DNA of 64,000 nt from Alisma plantago-aquatica (lineage: Eukaryota > Streptophyta > Magnoliopsida > Alismatales > Alismataceae): contig OY856413.1 of the NCBI GenBank assembly GCA_963693085.1, forward strand, positions 545,638,879 to 545,702,878. The letters are read 5' to 3'. Made by a program: the position numbers and the translations under genes. Below, piece by piece: positions 1 to 6,575 of this stretch. Below the pieces are notes generated by a model. That model was not told the origin of the DNA. It searched no databases and saw nothing but the letters and a program-made list of their open reading frames with translations. Positions within the stretch are counted from its first letter, which is position 1, and every line of letters starts with the position of its first letter.

Positions 1-116
1 GGTTGAAGCAGAATGATACCTCGCCCCTGTCCAATGCACTCCCCCCCCTAACTTATCACGCACTCTGTCCACCGAGTGTCAAAGTGATAGGTTGAGAAAT
101 GCATGGACAAGGGCAT
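1..116. other. Non-coding sequence downstream of the Ulp1 reading frame
   Basis: This follows the stop of the Ulp1-like frame on the minus strand and continues outside the window. It contains a run of eight to nine C residues and no recognisable motif. No LTR border or polypurine tract is visible, so the element continues to the left. Confidence 0.5.
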
Positions 117-1889
117 TCAGGCTTCGGTTAATCCTTTATTTGCCCCATGTGTTCTGAGTAAGTTGGCTGCAAACTTTCCCCGTAGTGCATGGTAATCCAC
201 CTCTGTTATGTCCTCTACCGGCTTGTGAAGGGCCAGAATTGTATACATCCAGTAGAGGACGTGGAAGCCACAGTCATTTGATTCTCTGATTTGCTGGGGG
301 CACCTGTGGCAGAAGGCTGGTGATTTGAAGTGATCTCTGTCATATGCCCGCGTGTGCTGACCCAAAAGATCATGTAATTTGTCAGCACACTCCTTCGCCA
401 CCTCCTCCATTGGTGTCTTTGGAGTTGTAGTGTATGCTTTCCGTTTTAGATCATACTGGCTGTCGTAATTGTTGTAGATTATTGTTGTTCCTTCGTGAAG
501 ATTGGTTGCCAGTAACATCCAGTGCTCTTGATGAAGAAAAGGTAACATGATGAACTTCGGAGTTGTATGTTGGAGATAAGAGATGGTTGACTCCTTTGTT
601 CCGAAGTTCTTCAGCCCGAGAAGATCATCCTTCATGTAAGCTGACACCATATAGACCGTGTTGTGATTCCGTGCAAGCAAGTATTGATAAGCAGTCATTA
701 CACTTACAGACATGGAACCCTTGAACTGTAAGGTCTCACGGAGGGCATCTGCCATAACCAATATATCCCCGTCAATATATACCATCTCGTCTTTTTCGGC
801 ATATAGCCGTGACATTATTAGTCGGATCTCATTATCTGAAAGAGTTTTGCAAGCTTCCGGATCGAAATCGGGAAATGAAGGTTCAATGGCAGATTGGGGT
901 ACCATATGTGATGAAGATGTCTTTATGGCTACCCCTGATATCAGATCAATGTCACCTTTATCTGGAGCCAGATCGAAGATGGAAGTATTCCATTGGCTTT
1001 GCTTGGTGACATTGGATGGGTGTTTTTCTTTTGTCAACACCGCTAGGGTTTGTCTGAAAGGTCTCCTCTGCGGACGTTGAATAGAAGAAAAGAGACAATG
1101 AGGGACGTCGTCTGCCGCCATGGTAGGGTCATTGAAGAACCTTCTGTCGCAGATAAGCTCCATGGCGTAACGTCCTCGCAGGGAGTGGAAATCTTCATTA
1201 ACGAGTTCAGCGAAAGGGACCTGTTGGTTTAGCACTAGGATGTGCCTTATGACGTAAAAAGCACTGTCCCAGGAACCTTCAGCGGCTTGGACTTGTGGGT
1301 TAATTATTTTGAACCAGGGGGAGCTCCAGTCCTGGCGGAGAGAAGGGCACGCGACCCATATGAGCTTTAGCAGCCAGAAAGGGATGCATCTCGTCTCCCC
1401 AGCTTCAATTCCAACAAAATTCATTATCCCGGCCTTTAAGTCACTGGCACAGAAATTGTACACTTTGGCGTCGCGGGCGACAATGTCCACAATCATGAGC
1501 AACCAGTGTTTACAAACTTGGAAAGGCACGGTTATGTATCTCGCTTTTCTTGCGATCCCCCTGTGCAACCTTGTAATGGATTTGTGCTGGAACTCTTTGT
1601 ACAGTAAGCACAATCCCAGTGTGGGTGAGGCGTTGAGAACCGGTTGCTGACGCCGAGAGCTTTTGTAGATCTCGATAGAGTTGGCAAGGAGAGTACGAAA
1701 CATTGCCATCTTCACCGGCGACTGGGGTCGAAGTAAGGAACGGAAGTCTTCACACGTCAGATTGCGTTTGGTCTTTGTGTTTTGATATATGACATCCTCC
1801 CCTGCTTTGGCATCATCTACTATAGTGTTGAGGATGAAGATATCTTGTGCGTCTAAGGTAGAGATGGCCGCCATATCTAAATCATGCAT
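117..1889 (-). CDS. Tandem Ulp1-like (peptidase C48) domains, 590 aa open segment
   Basis: Ulp1/C48 enzymes are cysteine proteases that process or remove SUMO-like modifiers. This segment holds two related domains. Domain 1 (about residues 90-245) keeps HW at 128-129, but has Ser209 in WDSAF where the family has the catalytic Cys, and shows no Asp at the usual place (YNFCAS). Domain 2 (about 350-585) has His456-Trp457, Asp476 in NNYDS, Gln532/533, and Cys540 in NDCGFHV, which is the full catalytic set. Both domains end with a matching LRG motif (HSLRG at 235-239, HALRG at 567-571), so they probably arose by duplication. The frame is open upstream to 1922; the Met at 1889 is only the first available start, and the native product probably began far upstream. 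Ulp1 domains are known in plant MULE and CACTA transposons; here the carrier is an Athila retroelement. Confidence 0.8.
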   Translation of the reverse strand: MHDLDMAAISTLDAQDIFILNTIVDDAKAGEDVIYQNTKTKRNLTCEDFRSLLRPQSPVKMAMFRTLLANSIEIYKSSRRQQPVLNASPTLGLCLLYKEFQHKSITRLHRGIARKARYITVPFQVCKHWLLMIVDIVARDAKVYNFCASDLKAGIMNFVGIEAGETRCIPFWLLKLIWVACPSLRQDWSSPWFKIINPQVQAAEGSWDSAFYVIRHILVLNQQVPFAELVNEDFHSLRGRYAMELICDRRFFNDPTMAADDVPHCLFSSIQRPQRRPFRQTLAVLTKEKHPSNVTKQSQWNTSIFDLAPDKGDIDLISGVAIKTSSSHMVPQSAIEPSFPDFDPEACKTLSDNEIRLIMSRLYAEKDEMVYIDGDILVMADALRETLQFKGSMSVSVMTAYQYLLARNHNTVYMVSAYMKDDLLGLKNFGTKESTISYLQHTTPKFIMLPFLHQEHWMLLATNLHEGTTIIYNNYDSQYDLKRKAYTTTPKTPMEEVAKECADKLHDLLGQHTRAYDRDHFKSPAFCHRCPQQIRESNDCGFHVLYWMYTILALHKPVEDITEVDYHALRGKFAANLLRTHGANKGLTEA

Positions 1890-1967
1890 TTTGTTAGGTA
1901 GAGGTGGCGGCGGAGGTAGCTCTTACGGTGTGGGGGAAGAAGTTTGTTCTATGCTATCCATGTACTG

Positions 1968-3455
1968 CTACAGCTCGTAATCTTTATCAGAATCAAAAGG
2001 AGTGTCTAAATCGTCATCAGTGTCTAGGCATACTCTTTCTGATTCTTCAAGTTCAGGCGCTGACGGTTCGGGTGCAGAGATTTGCTGGGCTGCTGTGGCT
2101 GGTATAGTGTTGTTGGTTCCCTGAATACATTTTTCGAACTCAGCAAAAGCCATTTCTTTGGCAGCCTCCCCCAGAGATCCCGCAGAAAAGTTGAGAAATT
2201 GATCCTCGAAGTATATGTTGACGTTCTCTGTATGAGCAGGGGATTTGTGATCTTTATCACCAGTTTGGTGATCTTGCTGGTGTTTTGGTTCTGCTCCTTG
2301 GCTGGGGCCTGCCCCAGCATCATCTAGCTTGTCAGAGTCATCAGTTGAGGAGGTACTATTGTTTGAGTCAGCAGAGGAGTCAGAATCTTCCTCGTCAACA
2401 GCATCATCGTCATCGTCATCAGTTATTTTCTTTTGTGCTTTCTTTTTGCACAGACGATGGATGGATTGCAGCTCATCGTATGCCACTTGCACGTGCTCGT
2501 GTGTTTCGAGCAGAGCTTCGTGGGTTTCTTTTAAATCAGAGTAACGTTGTTCGGTGGAGAGGAGTCGTGCTGTGAGGTCGGTTACTTGAGCTCTTAGCTG
2601 AATAAGCTCATTATTTGACGACTCCTCCTGGCGATTATGTAGTTGCGTGAGGGTGGTGTTGATGTCATCCAGGCGCGTGCTGAAAGCTTGCTGTTGCTGC
2701 TTCAGCTCGCAGAGGGTCTCTGGCAGAGGTAGAGTCTGCGTAGAGATCCTATCGACTTGCTTTGCCAACACTTCATGTTGGCATTGTACTCTATGGATCC
2801 ACTCGGGCAAGTTTTTACAGTGGTCGTCGATGTGGTCGACTTGCTTGGCCACTGAATCTTGACGTTGCTGGATTCCTTGGAGGATGCCTGGCATGGCGCG
2901 GTTCTGCTCGCCAATCTGGGCAACCTGTTGTGTTAGACCCTGCACACATGAAAAAATAGAATTCAAAATGTTAGATGGGTCGGTGAGGAGGTTTCGGATG
3001 GTGTCGAATTGACGTCTGAATTCCGCACCGACGTTAGTATAAGGGACCCCAGTAAATGAAGAGTGAGGTGGCTGGGGTCGGGGTGGAATGGTAATGTCAT
3101 GCAGAAAAGACATTGTTGATGGACCCGCGAATTGCGTGGTGACTGTGGATGGGGTCACCAGCGATGTCGGGGTGGTGGTGGGTGGAAAAAGTGGTGGCAT
3201 ACCCGGAGAGAGAAATGGATCCAGGAATGTTGATGGAAAGTCGGTGGATGTGAAGGAGGAGAATTCGGGCATTGTGGTGGGGAATGGGGCGCCCGAAGTG
3301 AAGAAAGGTGGGGGTGGTGGTACGGTTGTGGAGAAGGGTGGTGTAGTGAAAAGTGGTGTGGAGGCTGATTGAAGGGTGGTTGATGGTGGTGGGGTAGTAG
3401 ATATTAGGGTGGTGGAAGGTGGAGAGGTGGTAGTGAGCTCAACATTTAGACTCAT
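1968..3455 (-). CDS. Pro/Thr-rich, coiled-coil and acidic segment of the A1 second gene, 495 aa
   Basis: I recognise no enzyme here. Residues 1-140 are rich in Pro, Thr and Ser (repeats such as TTSPPSTT and PPPPP). Residues about 165-340 are Gln/Leu/Glu-rich and predicted by eye to form a coiled coil. They include a threefold repeat built on AKQVDHID (204-211), AKQVDRIS (231-238) and STRLDDIN (259-266). Residues 346-380 form an Asp/Ser acidic tract starting with six Asp. The frame is open from 3527, so the Met at 3455 is arbitrary. It is in phase with the segments on both sides and probably links the ORF1-like domain to the Ulp1 domains, perhaps as an oligomerising stalk. That role is inferred from composition only. 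Confidence 0.7.
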   Translation of the reverse strand: MSLNVELTTTSPPSTTLISTTPPPSTTLQSASTPLFTTPPFSTTVPPPPPFFTSGAPFPTTMPEFSSFTSTDFPSTFLDPFLSPGMPPLFPPTTTPTSLVTPSTVTTQFAGPSTMSFLHDITIPPRPQPPHSSFTGVPYTNVGAEFRRQFDTIRNLLTDPSNILNSIFSCVQGLTQQVAQIGEQNRAMPGILQGIQQRQDSVAKQVDHIDDHCKNLPEWIHRVQCQHEVLAKQVDRISTQTLPLPETLCELKQQQQAFSTRLDDINTTLTQLHNRQEESSNNELIQLRAQVTDLTARLLSTEQRYSDLKETHEALLETHEHVQVAYDELQSIHRLCKKKAQKKITDDDDDDAVDEEDSDSSADSNNSTSSTDDSDKLDDAGAGPSQGAEPKHQQDHQTGDKDHKSPAHTENVNIYFEDQFLNFSAGSLGEAAKEMAFAEFEKCIQGTNNTIPATAAQQISAPEPSAPELEESERVCLDTDDDLDTPFDSDKDYEL

Positions 3456-3527
3456 TATAAAAGAGTCTAGTGATGAGGATGTAATATGTTCTTCTGGGAG
3501 GGGGGGCTCAGGTTCAGGATGAGGTTT

Positions 3528-3983
3528 TTATGTTGGTGTCCCCGACAGCTCATGTGCCTTTACGAGCCTTCTGGAAGGTCGTTTGACTAGAAGTTTTGAT
3601 GTTTTGGCTGCTGGGGCATTTATACTGAGTTCTTCCTGCCCTGCCGTTGCTTTCTTTTCTTTGGCTTTGACTGAGGCTATGATTTTGGCGATCTCGTCTT
3701 CTGTGAATAGGAGCTTGTCCTTGTCATAGTCAGCAAGCTCTGGAAGTGGAAGCAGGGTTCTGGAAGATTTTGTGGGGCAGAACACGTAGTGCAACTTTCC
3801 ATCCTTATCTTTTAAGATATAGGAGTTCTTTAGTGTCTGTTCGTTGGTAAGGATGTCGCCCTTGATTGGGTTGCATTTGGGTAGAAGTCTATCCATCTTA
3901 AGATATTTGATGATAGATGTGATATGACCACCCGTGCAAATTTCTTTTCCGAGGGCGAAAGCTGATAGCTTGAGCAGCATATG
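3528..3983 (-). pseudogene. C-terminal part of ORF1-like (plant transposon) domain
   Basis: Open segment of about 150 residues directly in phase with the segment before it, separated only by a TGA at 3984-3986. It begins HMLLKLSAFALG and continues with a GHITSIIKYL stretch, which resembles the conserved end of the putative plant transposon/Athila ORF1 domain. A Lys-rich tail (KAKEKKA, KRPSRR) follows. I infer that it is the second half of one domain broken by a nonsense change. Its biochemical role in the family is not established. Confidence 0.6.
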
Positions 3984-4388
3984 TCATCCAATGTTAACGA
4001 GTATTCCGTTTAGGACTGACCAGAGGACAAAAAGGTCAGATATTAGAACATTTCCTCCTTCGGATCTGGGGAAAAGTGCACCAATGATGATTTTGTGGAG
4101 CGTGCGCACTAGGCCAGAATGAATGTTGGAGGCCTTGCTTGTCCTTGCATCAAAGGTGGGTAACCCCGTTAGTGTTTCCCAGAAAGTATGCTTGTTGAAC
4201 TTGGGGTGTTCTGTACCAGCGGCTTTAGCTTTCTTCAGTTGGTCTTGATTATCGATAAAGATTTCATTTAGAAGATTTTCGGTGATGACCACCTCGTTGT
4301 TAAAGATTCTGGTGGTTATTCTGCGGTCACCACCGTCCCTTTCTTTAACCATGATGTCCACCGCTTCTTTGTGGATGTAGGTGAAGAA
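3984..4388 (-). pseudogene. N-terminal part of ORF1-like (putative plant transposon) domain
   Basis: In-phase open segment between the TAA at 4389 and the TGA at 3984. Motifs LLNEIF, LHKIIIGALFPR and DLFVLWSVLNG fit, from memory of the family, the putative plant transposon protein/Athila ORF1 family found after pol in Athila elements. The domain runs on past the TGA into the next segment, so both stops fall within or beside a conserved fold. The apparent GTG start at 4361 is not meaningful. Some authors call this position env-like; I see no signal peptide or membrane segment that supports an envelope role here. Confidence 0.65.
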
Positions 4389-5045
4389 TTATGTTGTTGG
4401 CTCAATGTAGGGAATTTTGAATACGAAGCATAGCCGGGAGAGGTTTGAATTGTTAAGAAGAGTGAGGATTCTATTATAGATCCCCATCTTCATAAGTATG
4501 TTGGGGCAGACATACTTGGTTGGTTTAAGGAGTTGGCTGATGGAGGGGATGTTATGGAGATGAAGGTTTTTGGGTGGTGGTGTTGTGGTGGTGATGGGAG
4601 GAAAAATAGGAACAGTTATTGTGGCAGGGGTGGAAGTGGTGGTGGTGGATGGTGGAATGTACCCTGCCAGGATTTGTTCCCTTGCAGAGGCGGGGTGAAC
4701 CTGCTTCCTAGCTCTCTTCTTAGGTGCTGGCTCAGCTGTGGATTCTTTAGCCATTCTCTTCCCCTTAGATTTTGTAGTGGGTGATTCTTTCTCAAGGGAA
4801 GGCTGGTATTCTGATGCCTCGTCGGATGAAATCTCTTCTACCTCCTCTTCAGAAGGTTCTTCATCTAAGCAGCGGTTGATTCGCTTTATGTCTTTCATGA
4901 CTTTAATCAGGTTCACTTGTGCTGGGACCTGTCTAGTCTTTTTGTACTGGTCAACTATGTTTTGGAGATTTGCTCGTTCAGCTAGTAATTCCTCTTTTGT
5001 CCAGAAAGGAGAATCTGTTGTTCCTTGCTTCACAGGTGAAGTCAT
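4389..5045 (-). CDS. N-terminal segment of A1 second gene with NLS-like basic clusters, 218 aa
   Basis: Starts at ATG 5045-5043, just after a good plant-type 3' splice site (AG at 5047-5048). The first about 65 residues are charged and helical (TKEELLAERANLQNIV). An acidic Glu/Ser patch follows (EEPSEEEVEEISSDEASE). Two basic clusters (KSKGKRMAK and PKKRARKQ) look like a bipartite nuclear localisation signal. A Thr/Pro-rich stretch follows. The frame ends at TAA 4389-4391 but continues in phase into the ORF1-like domain. The composition suggests a nuclear protein rather than an envelope. This is inference from sequence only. Confidence 0.65.
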   Translation of the reverse strand: MTSPVKQGTTDSPFWTKEELLAERANLQNIVDQYKKTRQVPAQVNLIKVMKDIKRINRCLDEEPSEEEVEEISSDEASEYQPSLEKESPTTKSKGKRMAKESTAEPAPKKRARKQVHPASAREQILAGYIPPSTTTTSTPATITVPIFPPITTTTPPPKNLHLHNIPSISQLLKPTKYVCPNILMKMGIYNRILTLLNNSNLSRLCFVFKIPYIEPTT

Positions 5046-5077
5046 TCTGAAATGATTGACAATAAAACAAAAGTTAG
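5046..5077 (-). promoter_or_regulatory. Candidate 3' splice site upstream of the A1 second gene
   Basis: On the minus strand a CTAAC branch-point-like motif (5077-5073) is followed by a T-rich stretch and TTTCAG, with AG at 5048-5047; the ATG follows after one base. Upstream sequence is AT-rich, as in plant introns. A possible donor AG/GTTAAC lies at 5471-5466, giving an intron of about 420 bp, but the donor is uncertain. Confidence 0.45.
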
Positions 5078-5141
5078 AAATAGTAAATTTTGAAATTATA
5101 ACAAAGTAATATTATTTGAATTTTGCAGGTGAATTGATTTC

Positions 5142-5250
5142 AAACGGTCCTGAGACCGTTTGGTCATTTTCATTTTTTTTTACACGGTCTTGAGACCGCG
5201 AGGGACCTCACGGTCAGGAGACCGCGAGGGACCTCACGGTATTGAGACCG
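5142..5250. repeat. Scattered copies of the CGGTCT-TG-AGACCG dyad
   Basis: Four dyad copies: 5142-5161 (with AAA/TTT flanks), 5185-5198, 5211-5224 and 5237-5250. The last three are 26 bp apart, the same period as the main array at 5728-5923. They lie just upstream (minus strand) of the putative intron end. Confidence 0.8.
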
Positions 5251-5690
5251 CGAGGGAGACGAACCGTGCGGGAGATGAACCGCGCGGTCGTTCGTCGGCA
5301 AAGAACCATGAAAACGACGACGGCGACAAGGGCAAAGAGAAGTTCGAACGACGACGGCGACAAGGGCAAAGAGGAGTTCGAACGATGACGGCGACAAGGG
5401 CAAAGAGGAGTTCGAACGCAAGCGATTGTTTATCGGTGGTGTGGAGCGGTGAACCGCCGGGTTGTTAACCTGTTGGCGCGGATGGCGAGGAGCCTGAGTG
5501 CGACGAGCGTCAGAACTGGAGTGACGACGGAGTAGAGTAAGAGCGGCGCGCGTCGCAGAGACGAAGCTCTGAGCGCAGAGAAGGAAAGCGTGCAGAGACA
5601 GCGTCGGAGAAGGAAGGCGCGAAGAGGAATGAAACAGGAAGGCTCGGGAATTCGGGCTTCTAGAAGAGAAAACGTAGGCAAGGGGGGGTG
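5251..5690 (-). other. Non-coding leader-like region between internal TATA box and second gene
   Basis: GC-rich stretch with a short imperfect tandem repeat (CGACGGCGACAAGGGCAAAGAG units near 5314-5410, period about 36 bp). The minus-strand open frame over 5170-5742 is low-complexity (Ser/Arg/Pro) and overlaps the dyad repeats, so I do not call it a gene. By position it would be the 5' untranslated part of a transcript starting near 5660. Confidence 0.45.
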
Positions 5691-5698
5691 TATTTATA
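5691..5698 (-). promoter_or_regulatory. Internal TATA box (TATAAATA) after pol
   Basis: Minus-strand CCTATAAATA at 5700-5691. It is the same ten bases as the likely LTR TATA box at 13234-13243. It lies 30 bp downstream of a dyad array, as the LTR TATA lies 20 bp downstream of its array. This suggests a separate internal promoter for the second gene. Confidence 0.5.
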
Positions 5699-5727
5699 GG
5701 TTTATAGGGGGGGCACCTCGTACCGAA

Positions 5728-5923
5728 CGGTTTTGAGACCACGAGGGCTCAAACGGTCTTGAGACCGTGAGGGCTCAAATGGTCTTGAGACCGAGAGAGC
5801 TCAAACGTTCTTGAGAACGCGAGGGCCCAAACGGTCTTGAGACCGCGAGGGCCCAAACGGTCTTGAGACCGCGAGGGCCCAAACGGTCTTGTGACCGCGA
5901 GGGCCCAAACGGTCTTGAGACCG
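5728..5923. repeat. Eight-unit, 26-bp-period dyad array
   Basis: Units start at 5728, 5754, 5780, 5806, 5832, 5858, 5884 and 5910, exactly 26 bp apart. Each has the 14-base dyad CGGTCTTGAGACCG or a variant, then about 12 bases of GC-rich spacer (CGAGGGCCCAAA). The unit at 5806 reads CGTTCTTGAGAACG: both arms have changed and pairing is kept. The last unit extends to 9-bp arms (AAACGGTCT/AGACCGTTT). Confidence 0.95.
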
Positions 5924-6113
5924 TTTGGACCCAAGATTATGTGGATTTTTATGTATTTTTAGATTGAAAGAAGAAAGAAAAACAAAAAACGAAGAAAGTA
6001 AAAAAAACAAAATAAAAGGCTAGAAAATTAGGGAGGGTGATACTCAGGTCTTGGGTTGCCTCCCAAGAAGTGCTTTAGTTTAACGTCGCTGGCTCGACAA
6101 GATTTTGCTCCGG
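5924..6113 (-). other. Non-coding spacer after pol with conserved Athila block
   Basis: An A-rich stretch is followed at 6051-6075 by a block that reads on the minus strand CACTTCTTGGGAGGCAACCC. I recognise this as typical of the region just after pol in Athila elements. TTGGG and CCCAA within it can pair as a small hairpin. Confidence 0.6.
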
Positions 6114-6572
6114 CTATGCTGACTTTATAGGATCATGGATCTCCATGGTTTGCCTTGATAATTTGTCTGTCGGAGTGTGGTATTTCTTCAATCTGTGACC
6201 ATTTACGGTCCTTTCTCCTCCATTATCATCGAGAATAATGACAGCTCCTGTCGGGTATATGTGTTTGATTGTGAACGGCCCCGACCATTTAGTATGCAAT
6301 TTTCCAGGAAACATTTTTAATCTGGAGTTGAATAGGAGGACTTTGTCTCCGATGGTTATATCCTTTCTTTTTATGTGGCCATCGTGCCACATCTTAGTTT
6401 GTTCTTTGTAAATTCTTGCGTTGTGGTAGGCTGTCATTCGTAATTCTTCTAGTTCTTGGAGTTGCAGTTGTCTGAATTTACCAGCGCCTTTGAGATCGAA
6501 GTTTAGTTGCTTAATGGCCCACCAAGCCTTATGCTCTAATTCAACTGGCAAATGGCAAGACTTCCCATACAC
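6114..6572 (-). pseudogene. A1 integrase C-terminal part
   Basis: Continues the pol frame after one TGA (6576-6578). It starts at a GTG-encoded Val in YGKSCHLPVELEHKA, the sequence that follows the integrase core in Athila pol, and contains the KAWWAIKQLNFD motif. The rest includes a basic C-terminal DNA-binding-type region (GPFTIKHIYPTGAV). The stop at 6114 ends pol. There is no chromodomain, as expected for Athila. Confidence 0.85.
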
Positions 6573-6575
6573 TAA

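Larger units (their letters stand above)
117..5045 (-). pseudogene. A1 second gene: ORF1-like, coiled-coil and tandem Ulp1 polyprotein, interrupted by five stops
   Basis: One reading phase runs from the ATG at 5045 to the stop at 117, about 1640 codons, with no frameshift. In-frame stops lie at 4389-4391 (TAA), 3984-3986 (TGA), 3528-3530 (TAA), 1968-1970 (TAG) and 1923-1925 (TAA). Each could arise from a Gln or Arg codon by one C-to-T change. Domain order is: NLS-like basic clusters, plant-transposon/Athila-ORF1-like domain, Pro/Thr-rich linker, coiled coil, acidic tract, two Ulp1-like domains. The position after pol is where Athila elements carry their env-like/ORF1 gene. Inference: one captured or fused gene product, recently disabled or read from undamaged sister copies. 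Alternative: several separate genes that share a phase by chance, which is unlikely over five junctions. Confidence 0.75.

Noticed and set aside
712..1650. Plus-strand open frames opposite the Ulp1 segment
   Set aside because: Shadows of the minus-strand coding sequence without family match.
117..5045. Envelope glycoprotein gene at the env-like position
   Set aside because: No signal peptide or transmembrane segment seen; NLS-like and protease domains argue for a non-envelope protein.
5170..5742. 190-aa minus-strand open frame
   Set aside because: Low-complexity Ser/Arg/Pro translation that runs through the dyad repeats and TATA box; no family resemblance.
5728..5923. CRISPR-like regular repeats with palindromic cores
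   Set aside because: Units are contiguous 26-bp tandem copies with near-identical spacers, in a plant element; there are no unique spacers and no cas genes.
5749..6010. Two overlapping short frames made of SRPFGPSRSQDRL-type repeats
   Set aside because: They are translations of the 26-bp array, not genes.
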